Shown here: one piece after another, positions 35,322 to 44,169 of the stretch
Layout of the letters: each line of letters opens with the position of its first letter
How positions within the stretch are numbered: position 1 is the stretch's first letter
DNA from: Flavobacterium cucumis
Lineage (GTDB): Bacteria > Bacteroidota > Bacteroidia > Flavobacteriales > Flavobacteriaceae
DNA length: 64,000 nucleotides
Direction: 5' to 3'
Assembly (NCBI RefSeq): GCF_900148835.1
Contig: NZ_FRYK01000001.1
Span: forward strand, 1,178,001-1,242,000
The notes under the pieces: model-generated
Told to the model about the DNA's origin: nothing
Seen by the model: the letters and a program-made list of their open reading frames with translations, nothing else
The model's database searches: none
Position numbers and translations under genes: made by a program

Positions 35322-37805
35322 ATGAAAACAAAAATTGTATTATTCTTTTTCTTTCTAAGTATTTCTGTTTTAGGACAAACTAAGGTAGGAGGGAAAGTTA
35401 TGGATGAGTTTGGAGAACCAATAGCTTTTGCAAATGTTATATTTAAAAATTCTAAAGAAGGTGTAATTACAGATGAAAATGGAAATTTTTATTTTGAGTC
35501 TAGTCAAAATTATTCCGTATTAGTAGTGTCTTATGTTGGATATGAAAAAAAAGAAATCAGCTTAAAACCGGGTTTGAATACGGGTTTGAAAATTCAATTG
35601 CAATCGGGTACGGTTTTAAGGGAAGTGGTAGTTTATAAAGGGAAAACTTCTAAAAAAAATAATCCTGCTATCGATATTTTGAGAAAAATATGGGAAAGAA
35701 GAAGAAAGAATGGACTTAAAATGTTTAAGCAGTATGAATATGATAAGTATGAAAAAGTTGAATTTGATATAAATACGATTGATTCCGCTTTTATGAATAA
35801 TAAGGCTTTCAAAGGGTTGGAATTTGTTTTTAATCAAATCGATACGTCTAGTATTTCAGGGAAGACTTTTCTGCCAATTTTTATCAATGAGACCCTAAGT
35901 GAAGTTTATGGAGATAACGAAGACAAGAAGTACAAGGAAATTACAAAAGCGAATAAAAATTCTGGATTTGGTTCTGGCGATGGGGTGAATACTTTTATTA
36001 AGGATTTATATGCTGATTTTGATATTTATGACAATTATCTCAAGTTTTTCGATAAAGACTTTGTAAGCCCACTTTCTAGAACTGGAATTAACGTTTACAA
36101 TTATGTTTTAAATGACAGTATGTTTATCGATAATAAATGGTGTTATAACATTGTATACTATCCAAGACGTAAAAATGAACTAACTTTCAAAGGTGATTTT
36201 TGGGTGAACGACACCACTTTTGCTATCAAAAAAATCAATTTAGAGGCCAGTAAAAGTGCCAATATTAACTGGGTGAAAGAAATTTATATTGAGCAGGAGT
36301 ATGATGTCTTAAATGATTCTGTTTTTTTGCTGAAGCGTGATTATATGATGTCGGACTTTAGTTTTTCGAAAAAAGAAGAATCAAAAGGGGTGTATGGAAA
36401 ACGAACTACACTTGCTAAAAATCATAGGTTTGACATAAAAAAAGAAGATAAATTCTATAAAAAAGAAGTCAATTTTTATGATAACGCAATTTATAATAAG
36501 ACCGATGCATTTTGGGAAGAGAACCGATTTGAAGCCTTGAATAAAAACGAAGCTGGAATTTATAAAATGCTTGATACATTGAAGGAAGTCCCGCGTTTTA
36601 AGAGAATTTATAATTTGGCCTCAATTTTAGGAAGTGGCTATGTTGAGTTTCCAAAACTCAATTTAGATTATGGTCCAATATTTTCAACTTTTGGTTATAA
36701 TGATGTGGAAGGACAACGCGTTCGTGTGGGTGGGAGAACTTATTTTGGACCTAATGACAAATGGCGAATTCAAGGATATACGGCTTACGGCTTTCGAGAT
36801 AATCAATTCAAATACGGGATTTCAGGAAGGTGGATGGTAAATCCAAACAATCGTTTAATTCTATCCATTGGGAACCGCCGAGACGTGGAGCAAATGGGGG
36901 TAAGTTTAACAACTTCTAATGATGTGCTAGGGAGAAGTTTTGCTTCATCGGCTTTATTTGCGAGTGGTGTAAATAATCAGTTAACTTCTGTGAATTTAAC
37001 TACATTGGGATTTGAAATTGAGCCGTTTAAGAATTTTACATTTCAAACTAATTTAACTTATAGAACGCTGAAATCAGCTTCAAGTGAATTTAGTTTGGAC
37101 TATTATACGGATTTATCACAGACGGAAATTAAAAGCGAAGTCAAACAATCTGAAATTAATTTTGTTGCCGAATTTACACCTAAGAGAAAAACAGTAGGTT
37201 ATGGAGTTGATCGTTTAGATGTTGATTTTAATTATGCCCGTGTTTTTTTAAGTTATAGTAATGGATTAAAGGGAGTTCTAGATAGTGATTTCGATTACCA
37301 AAAGTTACAATTTTATTATCGTCAACCCACATTAATAGGCGGTTTCGGGAGGTTATTTACTACATTTGAAACAGGAAAAATATTTGGTGAAGTGCCGCTA
37401 GGTTTGATGGGGGTAATTCCTGGAAACCAATCATGGTTTGTAATTGAAAACACCTATAATTTACTTGATTATTATGATTTTGTTGCCGATGAGTATGCTT
37501 CTTTGCATTTAGAGCATCATTTTAATGGGAGATTATTTTCTAGAATTCCTTATTTAAGAAAGTTGAATTTGCGAGAAATTGTCGGAATAAAAGGTGTTTA
37601 TGGAAGAGTTTCAGAAAGCAACAAAATGTTAAATGCTTCTGGATTAAATTATGTAGCTCCTGAAGATGTTTATTGGGAATATCATGCTGGTGTTGGGAAT
37701 ATATTCAAAGTTTTACGAATAGATTTTGCTTGGAGAGGAAGTTATTTAGAGATGCCTGATGCAAGAAAGTTTGCTGTAAGAGCTTCATTTGGATTTTATT
37801 TTTAA
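35322..37805 (+). CDS. DUF5686 outer-membrane protein with carboxypeptidase-like domain
   Basis: About 827 residues. A signal peptide (KIVLFFFFLSISVLGQ) is followed by a carboxypeptidase-regulatory-like beta-sandwich (about 20-100, KVGGKVMDEFGEPIAFANV) and then the long DUF5686 region ending in a beta-barrel (FAVRASFGFYF). The family is common in Bacteroidota; I know of no firm function. A frame six codons longer begins at 35304, but that ATG lies inside the pdhB terminator stem, so 35322 is chosen. Its stop overlaps the start of the glycosylase gene by 1 bp. Confidence 0.85.
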   Translation: MKTKIVLFFFFLSISVLGQTKVGGKVMDEFGEPIAFANVIFKNSKEGVITDENGNFYFESSQNYSVLVVSYVGYEKKEISLKPGLNTGLKIQLQSGTVLREVVVYKGKTSKKNNPAIDILRKIWERRRKNGLKMFKQYEYDKYEKVEFDINTIDSAFMNNKAFKGLEFVFNQIDTSSISGKTFLPIFINETLSEVYGDNEDKKYKEITKANKNSGFGSGDGVNTFIKDLYADFDIYDNYLKFFDKDFVSPLSRTGINVYNYVLNDSMFIDNKWCYNIVYYPRRKNELTFKGDFWVNDTTFAIKKINLEASKSANINWVKEIYIEQEYDVLNDSVFLLKRDYMMSDFSFSKKEESKGVYGKRTTLAKNHRFDIKKEDKFYKKEVNFYDNAIYNKTDAFWEENRFEALNKNEAGIYKMLDTLKEVPRFKRIYNLASILGSGYVEFPKLNLDYGPIFSTFGYNDVEGQRVRVGGRTYFGPNDKWRIQGYTAYGFRDNQFKYGISGRWMVNPNNRLILSIGNRRDVEQMGVSLTTSNDVLGRSFASSALFASGVNNQLTSVNLTTLGFEIEPFKNFTFQTNLTYRTLKSASSEFSLDYYTDLSQTEIKSEVKQSEINFVAEFTPKRKTVGYGVDRLDVDFNYARVFLSYSNGLKGVLDSDFDYQKLQFYYRQPTLIGGFGRLFTTFETGKIFGEVPLGLMGVIPGNQSWFVIENTYNLLDYYDFVADEYASLHLEHHFNGRLFSRIPYLRKLNLREIVGIKGVYGRVSESNKMLNASGLNYVAPEDVYWEYHAGVGNIFKVLRIDFAWRGSYLEMPDARKFAVRASFGFYF

Positions 37806-38407
37806 TGGAAGAGGCAATTGCTTATCTATGTAAAAAAGAATCTGTTTTTGAACAGATATATCAGCAGTATGGGACTCCAATATGGCCCAAGAGGCCTCAA
37901 GGTTTTGAAACTTTAGTGCTTTTAATTTTAGAGCAACAAGTTTCGATAGCTGCTGCCAAAGCTACTTTTAACAAGCTAAAGAGGGCTATTCCTGATTTTT
38001 CTGTTTTAAATGTGTTTTCTTTTTCAGAAGAAAATTTTCGAGCTTGTGGTGTAAGTCGTCAAAAAACAAAATACATAAAAACTCTTGCCAATGCTATTTT
38101 ATCAAATGAGTTGGATTTAGAAAGTCTAGCATCAAAAGAGCCCGATATTATCAGGCAAGAACTTGTAAAAATTAAAGGTATTGGAAACTGGACTGTTGAT
38201 ATTTATCTCATGTTTTGTTTGGATTCATTGGATATAATTCCGCTTGGAGATATTGCAGTAGTAACAACCATGAAAGAACTTTTAGACCTTTCCACTAAAG
38301 AAGAAATGGAAATTTATGCGCAAAAGTGGAAGCCTTATCGTTCGGTAGCTACTTATTTTCTTTGGCATTATTACCTTCAAAAACGAAATAGAAGTGTTAG
38401 TTATTAA
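37805..38407 (+). CDS. HhH-GPD DNA glycosylase (AlkA-like)
   Basis: A 200-residue helix-hairpin-helix glycosylase. The hairpin LVKIKGIGNWTVDIYLM is followed by the catalytic Asp in IIPLGDIAV. There are no Fe-S cluster Cys, so it resembles 3-methyladenine glycosylase II and not Nth/MutY. It excises alkylated bases. It lacks the extra N-terminal domain of E. coli AlkA (282 residues). It is translationally coupled to the DUF5686 gene (TAATG overlap), an unexpected partner. Confidence 0.9.
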   Translation: MEEAIAYLCKKESVFEQIYQQYGTPIWPKRPQGFETLVLLILEQQVSIAAAKATFNKLKRAIPDFSVLNVFSFSEENFRACGVSRQKTKYIKTLANAILSNELDLESLASKEPDIIRQELVKIKGIGNWTVDIYLMFCLDSLDIIPLGDIAVVTTMKELLDLSTKEEMEIYAQKWKPYRSVATYFLWHYYLQKRNRSVSY

Positions 38408-38410
38408 AAA

Positions 38411-38445
38411 ACTTCTTACTTCTCACTTTTAACTTCTAACTTTTT
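38411..38445. repeat. Degenerate heptad array (ACTTCTA type)
   Basis: Five units in register: ACTTCTT, ACTTCTC, ACTTTTA, ACTTCTA, ACTTTTT. The array begins 3 bp after the glycosylase stop and ends 2 bp before the ppa -7 box. Confidence 0.85.
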
Positions 38446-38447
38446 TC

Positions 38448-38455
38448 TACCTTTG
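38448..38455 (+). promoter_or_regulatory. -7 box of ppa
   Basis: TACCTTTG, a perfect TAnnTTTG, 25 bp upstream of the ppa ATG. The -33 region falls inside the heptad array and has no TTG. Confidence 0.6.
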
Positions 38456-38480
38456 CACCCGTTTTAAAACATAAGAAAAA

Positions 38481-39011
38481 ATGACAGCAGATAAAATTAC
38501 TACATTTGATGTGTTGATTGAGATTCCTAGGGGAAGTAGAAACAAATACGAATACGATTTTGAATTAAAAAGAATGCGTTTTGACAGAATGTTATTTTCG
38601 TCAATGATGTATCCAGCAGATTACGGTTTCATTCCAGAAACATTGGCATTGGATGGGGACCCATTAGACGTTTTGGTTCTAGTTAATGAACCTACGTTCC
38701 CAGGTTGTGTTATGGAAGTTAAGCCAATCGGTGTTTTCCATATGGCAGATGATAAAGGTCCAGATGAAAAAGTAATTTGTGTGCCCGTTTCAGATCCAAT
38801 TTGGAACAAACTAAACGATTTAAGTGATGTGAATCCACACTTAATTAAAGAAATCGAACATTTTTTCCAAGTATACAAAGATTTAGAGAATAAGAAAGTA
38901 GATGTAGAAGGTTGGGGAGATGTTAATGAAGCAAAAGAAATTTTAGTTAAGTGTACAAAACGTTTCGAAGAATTAGAAAACAAACCAGAAGGATTATTTA
39001 GTATTAAATAA
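38481..39011 (+). CDS. ppa: Soluble inorganic pyrophosphatase (family I)
   Basis: A 176-residue family I pyrophosphatase. The metal-binding signature is DGDPLDVLVL, with supporting residues in EIPRGSRNKYEYD and YPADYGFIP. It hydrolyses pyrophosphate in the cytoplasm with Mg2+. The membrane pyrophosphatase gene follows on the same strand, separated by a terminator, so the cell has two ways to remove pyrophosphate, one of which conserves energy. Confidence 0.96.
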   Translation: MTADKITTFDVLIEIPRGSRNKYEYDFELKRMRFDRMLFSSMMYPADYGFIPETLALDGDPLDVLVLVNEPTFPGCVMEVKPIGVFHMADDKGPDEKVICVPVSDPIWNKLNDLSDVNPHLIKEIEHFFQVYKDLENKKVDVEGWGDVNEAKEILVKCTKRFEELENKPEGLFSIK

Positions 39012-39029
39012 TTTCTTGTTGAAAGAATT

Positions 39030-39065
39030 AAAAGGCAGTATTTTCTCAAAAATATTGCCTTTTTT
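39030..39065 (+). terminator. ppa terminator
   Basis: AAAGGCAGTATTTT, loop CTCA, AAAATATTGCCTTT followed by T's: about 14 bp with one mismatch. Confidence 0.8.
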
Positions 39066-39122
39066 GTTTTATTTTCTTAATATTACCATAAAATTAACAA
39101 ATACCAAACTAAATTATATTTT

Positions 39123-41675
39123 ATGGAATCAATGATGATTTATGTACCTATAGTCATGGCACTATTAGGGTTAGCATTTATGGCAGTCAAACGCGCTTGG
39201 GTTCTGAAGCAAGATGCCGGAGATGGTAAAATGAAAGAAATTTCAGATTACATTTATGAAGGTGCTTTGGCCTTTTTAAAAGCAGAATACAAATTATTAA
39301 CATTTTTCGTTTTAGGTGCTAGTGTTGTTCTTGCGGGAATTTCATTTATAGTGCCTACAACACATTGGTTAATCGTAATAGCCTTTATTTTCGGAGCTAT
39401 ATTTTCTGCTTATGCAGGGAATATTGGAATGAAAATTGCAACAAAAACAAATGTTAGAACTACGCAAGCCGCTCGTACCAGTTTGCCACAAGCTTTAAAA
39501 GTTTCTTTTGGTGGTGGAACGGTAATGGGATTGGGTGTTGCTGGTTTAGCTGTTTTAGGATTAACAGGATTCTTCATTATTTTCTTTAGATTTTTTATGA
39601 ACGGAGAATGGACTTCTACAGAAGACATGACTATCGTTCTTGAAACTTTAGCAGGATTCTCTCTTGGAGCTGAATCTATAGCATTGTTCGCTCGTGTTGG
39701 TGGAGGAATTTATACAAAAGCCGCTGATGTTGGCGCAGATCTAGTAGGAAAAGTAGAAGCAGGAATACCAGAAGATGATCCCCGTAATCCGGCTACAATT
39801 GCAGATAACGTTGGAGATAATGTTGGTGACGTTGCTGGTATGGGTGCCGATTTATTCGGTTCGTATGTAGCAACTGTTTTAGCAGCAATGGTTTTAGGAA
39901 ATTACGTAATTAAAGATATGGGGGGTAAAATCGATGACGCCTTTGGTGGAATTGGACCAATTTTATTACCAATGGCAATCGCTGGTTTCGGAATTTTATT
40001 CTCTATCATTGGAACAATGCTAGTGAAAATTTCAAGCGACGATGCGAAAGAAGCACAAGTACAAAAAGCATTGAACATCGGAAACTGGGTTTCTATTGTG
40101 TTAACTTTAATTTCTTGTTATTTCTTGGTTGACTTTATGTTGCCTGAAGTATTAACATTAAATTTCTACGGTGAAGGTGATAAAGAAATTGCTTCTATTC
40201 GTGTTTTCTATGCTACTATTGTAGGTTTATTTGTGGGTGGAGCAATTTCGTCTGTAACCGAATATTATACAGGATTAGGTACAAAACCAGTATTGGCAAT
40301 CGTACAAAAATCATCAACTGGTGCTGGAACTAACGTAATCGCTGGTTTAGCAACAGGTATGATTTCTACTTTCCCAACTGTTTTATTATTTGGAGGTGCC
40401 ATTTGGGCTTCTTATGCTTTAGCAGGATTTTATGGAGTTGCTTTAGCCGCGTCTGCCATGATGGCTACAACAGCAATGCAGTTAGCAATTGACGCATTTG
40501 GACCAATTTCTGACAATGCTGGTGGAATCGCTGAAATGAGTGAATTGCCAAAAGAAGTTCGTACGAGAACCGATATTTTAGATTCAGTAGGAAATACAAC
40601 GGCTGCAACTGGAAAAGGTTTCGCAATCGCTTCTGCTGCTTTAACTTCATTAGCTTTATTTGCAGCTTATGTAACATTTACAGGAATTGATGGAATCAAT
40701 ATTTTCAAAGCGCCAGTATTAGCAATGTTATTTATCGGAGGTATGATTCCAGTTGTATTCTCTGCATTAGCAATGAATTCGGTTGGTAAAGCTGCGATGG
40801 ACATGGTGTACGAAGTACGTCGTCAGTTCAAAGAAATTCCAGGTATCATGGAAGGAACGGGTAAACCAGAATATGGAAAATGTGTTGAAATTTCTACAAA
40901 AGCGGCTTTACGCGAAATGATGTTACCAGGAATTTTAACTATTGGTTTCCCAATTGCTATTGTATTGTTAGGGAAATTGGTTTATGGTAACAACAACCAA
41001 TTAATTGCTGAAATGTTAGGTGGTTATATGGCGGGAGTTACTGTTTCAGGAGTACTATGGGCGGTGTTCCAAAATAACGCTGGTGGTGCATGGGATAACG
41101 CAAAAAAATCTTTTGAGGCAGGAGTTATGATTAACGGAGAAATGACTTATAAAGGTTCGGATGCTCACAAAGCAGCCGTGACTGGTGACACGGTTGGAGA
41201 TCCATTCAAAGATACTTCTGGGCCATCAATGAATATCTTAATCAAATTAACGTGTTTAATTGGTTTAGTAATCGCTCCAATATTAGGAGGTCATGGTACA
41301 ACAACTATGGTAGATGGTAATAAAAAATGTTGTACAGAACTTTGTGCGAATATGACAGAAGAAGAATGTGCGGCTAAATGTGCTGAAATGGGATGTGATA
41401 AAGAGAATTGTGCAGAATCTTGCAAACATGGTCATGATAAACACAATCATGGTGCTAATCATGAAGACAAGCATGTTCATGGGCCTAATTGCAATCACGA
41501 CACTCATCAAGAGATTATTAACATGGATGTGAAAAAAGAGAAAGAGGAAAACGGAAAAATAAGAGCAACCGTTATCATCACTACTAAAGTAGACGGAAAA
41601 GCAATTACACAAGAAAAAGTTTTTGAAGGTACTGAATTAGAAGTGGATGCTAAGATAGCAGCTCTTGGTAAATAA
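39123..41675 (+). CDS. hppA: Membrane ion-pumping pyrophosphatase with Cys/His-rich C-terminal tail
   Basis: An 850-residue membrane pyrophosphatase. The core of about 725 residues has 16 membrane segments expected of the family, the signature [40 protein letters not shown], and [16 protein letters not shown], whose Ala marks the K+-dependent class. It pumps H+ or Na+ at the expense of pyrophosphate. After the last core helix (VIAPILGG) comes an extension of about 117 residues: residues 736-795 hold nine Cys and nine His ([18 protein letters not shown], then HGHDKHNHG), followed by a soluble beta-type segment. This tail is not part of the known enzyme fold and may bind metal. Confidence 0.95.
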   Translation: MESMMIYVPIVMALLGLAFMAVKRAWVLKQDAGDGKMKEISDYIYEGALAFLKAEYKLLTFFVLGASVVLAGISFIVPTTHWLIVIAFIFGAIFSAYAGNIGMKIATKTNVRTTQAARTSLPQALKVSFGGGTVMGLGVAGLAVLGLTGFFIIFFRFFMNGEWTSTEDMTIVLETLAGFSLGAESIALFARVGGGIYTKAADVGADLVGKVEAGIPEDDPRNPATIADNVGDNVGDVAGMGADLFGSYVATVLAAMVLGNYVIKDMGGKIDDAFGGIGPILLPMAIAGFGILFSIIGTMLVKISSDDAKEAQVQKALNIGNWVSIVLTLISCYFLVDFMLPEVLTLNFYGEGDKEIASIRVFYATIVGLFVGGAISSVTEYYTGLGTKPVLAIVQKSSTGAGTNVIAGLATGMISTFPTVLLFGGAIWASYALAGFYGVALAASAMMATTAMQLAIDAFGPISDNAGGIAEMSELPKEVRTRTDILDSVGNTTAATGKGFAIASAALTSLALFAAYVTFTGIDGINIFKAPVLAMLFIGGMIPVVFSALAMNSVGKAAMDMVYEVRRQFKEIPGIMEGTGKPEYGKCVEISTKAALREMMLPGILTIGFPIAIVLLGKLVYGNNNQLIAEMLGGYMAGVTVSGVLWAVFQNNAGGAWDNAKKSFEAGVMINGEMTYKGSDAHKAAVTGDTVGDPFKDTSGPSMNILIKLTCLIGLVIAPILGGHGTTTMVDGNKKCCTELCANMTEEECAAKCAEMGCDKENCAESCKHGHDKHNHGANHEDKHVHGPNCNHDTHQEIINMDVKKEKEENGKIRATVIITTKVDGKAITQEKVFEGTELEVDAKIAALGK

Positions 41676-41694
41676 TTTTTAAGAAATGAAAGCA

Positions 41695-41722
41695 AAAAAG
41701 CCTCATATTTGTGAGGCTTTTT
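41695..41722. terminator. Bidirectional terminator between hppA and the deoxynucleoside kinase gene
   Basis: AAAAAGCCTCA, loop TATTTG, TGAGGCTTTTT: perfect 11-bp stem, symmetrical A/T runs, convergent genes on both sides. Confidence 0.88.
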
Positions 41723-41726
41723 ACTT

Positions 41727-42341
41727 TTAAAATAATCCGTTTATTTCTGCATCAATTCTATTGATGATATTTCCTAAGTCTTCAGGGTTGTTTACAAAGT
41801 CGATATTGTCGACATCAATAATGACTAATTTTCCTTTGTCATACGTTTGAATCCAAGCTTCGTATCTTTCGTTCAAACGGCTTAAATAATCAATCGAAAT
41901 GGAGTTTTCGTAATCTCTTCCTCTTTTGTGAATTTGGCTAACTAAATTTGGGATTGAACTTCTTAAATAAATCAATAAATCAGGCGAGCCTACCAGACTT
42001 TCCATTAATTCGAAAAGCGACGTGTAATTGTTGTAATCTCTATTTGACATCAATCCCATGGCATGAAGATTAGGTGCGAAAATATGAGCATCTTCATAAA
42101 TGGTTCGGTCCTGAATAATGTTTTTACCACTTTCACGAATTTGCAAAACTTGACGAAAACGGCTGTTCAAGAAATAGATTTGAAGATTAAAACTCCAACG
42201 TTCCATTTGATGGTAAAAATCATCTAAATAGGGATTGTCCACCACATCTTCAAAGTGCGGTTCCCATTTAAAATGTTTGGCTAATAATCGGGTTAATGTT
42301 GTTTTTCCTGCTCCAATATTTCCTGCTACTGCTATGTGCAT
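41727..42341 (-). CDS. Deoxynucleoside kinase
   Basis: A 204-residue kinase of the dNK/dGK family. It has the P-loop GNIGAGKTTLTRLL, the substrate-site motif FEDVVDNPYLDDFY, the DRS-like IIQDRTIYEDAHIF, and RGRDYENSI. It phosphorylates deoxynucleosides for salvage; the base preference is not readable. Its ATG overlaps the stop of the upstream gene by 1 bp, so the two are translationally coupled. Confidence 0.92.
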   Translation of the reverse strand: MHIAVAGNIGAGKTTLTRLLAKHFKWEPHFEDVVDNPYLDDFYHQMERWSFNLQIYFLNSRFRQVLQIRESGKNIIQDRTIYEDAHIFAPNLHAMGLMSNRDYNNYTSLFELMESLVGSPDLLIYLRSSIPNLVSQIHKRGRDYENSISIDYLSRLNERYEAWIQTYDKGKLVIIDVDNIDFVNNPEDLGNIINRIDAEINGLF

Positions 42342-43138
42342 TATGGTAAAATAAGTTTATAATTAGTAATTTCATTTTGGGTAAAAATAGACAAAATTCC
42401 ATCTCTAAAGAAAAATTTCGAAATGATTTTTTCGTCAATGGCTATTTTACTGCTACTCTTAGAAGTAAGGTTGTAATAAAATAATTTATCATCCATCTTG
42501 TAAATGAAATCACCATTTTTTGTTAGCTGAATTGTATCATGCTTTGGCAGATTTCCTAATTTTTCGATGGTTCCATAGATTGAAATACGATAAAAATTCA
42601 AATTACTATCGGTCCAATAAAAATGCGTATAGTCCGATTCATAACTAGCAACTGGATTTTCAAGCATAGTTGAAATCCATTTGAAAGTATCTGAATTTAT
42701 ATTGTATAAGCCAATTTTTGACGAAATACCATCATAAATCCAAATTTGATTTTGAGAAGATAAAGCCACAGCTTCTAAAAAAACTGGAGTTGATTTTGAG
42801 TTGAAGTCAATCTTTTTAATCTCGTTTAACTGATTATCTAGAAGCACAACAGTATTAAAATTTTTATAAAAAACTATAATTTGTAATGGATTCTGAAAGT
42901 CTACATTGCTTATTTTGCCTAAACCCACATTATGGTATTGGTATGTTGTTGCATCACTATTTTTTGTGAGAATATTGTTCTTTGAGCTATAAATATTTTT
43001 CTGATTGTCAATTCCTAAAAAAAAATCACAAGTTAGTTTTGTATCACTTTGTTTTACAGTGCTAATTGTTTCTTGGGCTTTAAGCGTTAAGCACAAGAAA
43101 TTTATAACTATTATAAATAGTGTTGTTTTTACTGTCAT
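42341..43138 (-). CDS. Secreted protein of unknown function, propeller-like
   Basis: A 265-residue protein with a signal peptide (ending LKAQ, about residue 22). The rest has repeating short beta motifs with Asp/Asn turns (for example LDNQLNEIKKIDFN, QNQIWIYDGISSKIGLYNINSDTFK) suggesting a beta-propeller fold. I do not recognise a specific family. It is cotranscribed with the deoxynucleoside kinase gene. A near -7 box (TATCTTAG) lies upstream. The pairing with a cytoplasmic kinase gives no obvious clue to function. Confidence 0.75.
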   Translation of the reverse strand: MTVKTTLFIIVINFLCLTLKAQETISTVKQSDTKLTCDFFLGIDNQKNIYSSKNNILTKNSDATTYQYHNVGLGKISNVDFQNPLQIIVFYKNFNTVVLLDNQLNEIKKIDFNSKSTPVFLEAVALSSQNQIWIYDGISSKIGLYNINSDTFKWISTMLENPVASYESDYTHFYWTDSNLNFYRISIYGTIEKLGNLPKHDTIQLTKNGDFIYKMDDKLFYYNLTSKSSSKIAIDEKIISKFFFRDGILSIFTQNEITNYKLILP

Positions 43139-43259
43139 AGTTAAACTAGTAATAAAATTTAGGGTCTAAGATACTAATTTAACATAAAAAGCGCAGTTAA
43201 ATTGTGTAACAAATAGTATAGATAATAGTCTAGTAGTAAATCCAAAATAAACTTTGATT

Positions 43260-44138
43260 ATGAAAAAAATAGTTTATGTTTCTTTTTTAGTGGTTTCAGG
43301 TTTTATTAATGCTCAAAATTTTCAGGGAGTTGCGGTTTATGAGTCCAAGACAAGTACTTCTGATATAACTTCAAATTTTAGAGGTAATCGCGAAATTACA
43401 CCTGAAATGCAAAAGCAAATTGAGCAAAACATGAAGGCCATGTTTGAAAAAACGTTTGTTTTAACGTTTGATAAGACTGCATCTACTTATGCGGAGGAAG
43501 AAAAAATAGAAGCACCTGGTCAGCAAAACGGGATGCGCTTTATGTCTTCCATGATGGGCGGTGGTGGAACGCATTATAAAAACGTTAAAGACAAAGTTTT
43601 TTTAATAGATCGAGAGTTTGCAGGTAAAGAATTTTTAATTAAAGATTCCTTGCCAAAATTAGATTGGAAACTAACAGGAGAAACCAAGCAAATTGGTAAT
43701 TATATGTGTTTTAAAGCAACGGCTTTAAGGCCAGTAAGTCAGTCTGATTTTAGAAATTTTCGAAGAAAGAAAGAAGAGGGTAAGAAAGAAGAAGTACAAG
43801 CAGAAGATAAGAAGGAAGATCGCAATACAAATTTCATGGATCAATGGGAAATGCCAAAAGAAATTGAAGTAATAGCTTGGTATTCGCCTGATATTCCTGT
43901 TAATCAAGGTCCCGAAAATTATTGGGGTTTACCGGGATTGATTTTAGAGGTTAGTGATGGCAAGACGGTTATTCTCTGTTCTAAAATCGTTATAAATCCA
44001 AAAAAAAAAAAAGAAATTAAAGCTCCTAAGAAAGGCACTATAGTTACTCAGGGAGCGTATGATAAAATAGTGGCAGAAAAAATGGAGGAATGGAGAGAAA
44101 TGGGTAGAAATGGAGGAGGCTTTAGAATAAGCCGATAA
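43260..44138 (+). CDS. GLPGLI family secreted protein
   Basis: About 292 residues with a signal peptide (KKIVYVSFLVVSGFINAQ) and the family-defining motif in NYWGLPGLILEV (about residue 225). GLPGLI proteins are Bacteroidota-specific exported proteins of unknown function. The ATG at 43260 is preferred to the in-frame TTG two codons earlier. An acidic/basic stretch (RRKKEEGKKEEVQAEDKKED) interrupts the domain around residue 165. It is followed after 31 bp by a TonB-receptor-like gene, a pairing often seen in flavobacteria, suggesting joint action at the outer membrane. Confidence 0.9.
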   Translation: MKKIVYVSFLVVSGFINAQNFQGVAVYESKTSTSDITSNFRGNREITPEMQKQIEQNMKAMFEKTFVLTFDKTASTYAEEEKIEAPGQQNGMRFMSSMMGGGGTHYKNVKDKVFLIDREFAGKEFLIKDSLPKLDWKLTGETKQIGNYMCFKATALRPVSQSDFRNFRRKKEEGKKEEVQAEDKKEDRNTNFMDQWEMPKEIEVIAWYSPDIPVNQGPENYWGLPGLILEVSDGKTVILCSKIVINPKKKKEIKAPKKGTIVTQGAYDKIVAEKMEEWREMGRNGGGFRISR

Positions 44139-44169
44139 GAATTTCAAGATTAATTTTATTACAGCTAAA

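Noticed and set aside
41283..41695. Minus-strand frames opposite the hppA tail
   Set aside because: They are mirror frames of the Cys/His-rich tail; the plus frame continues the hppA core without a break.
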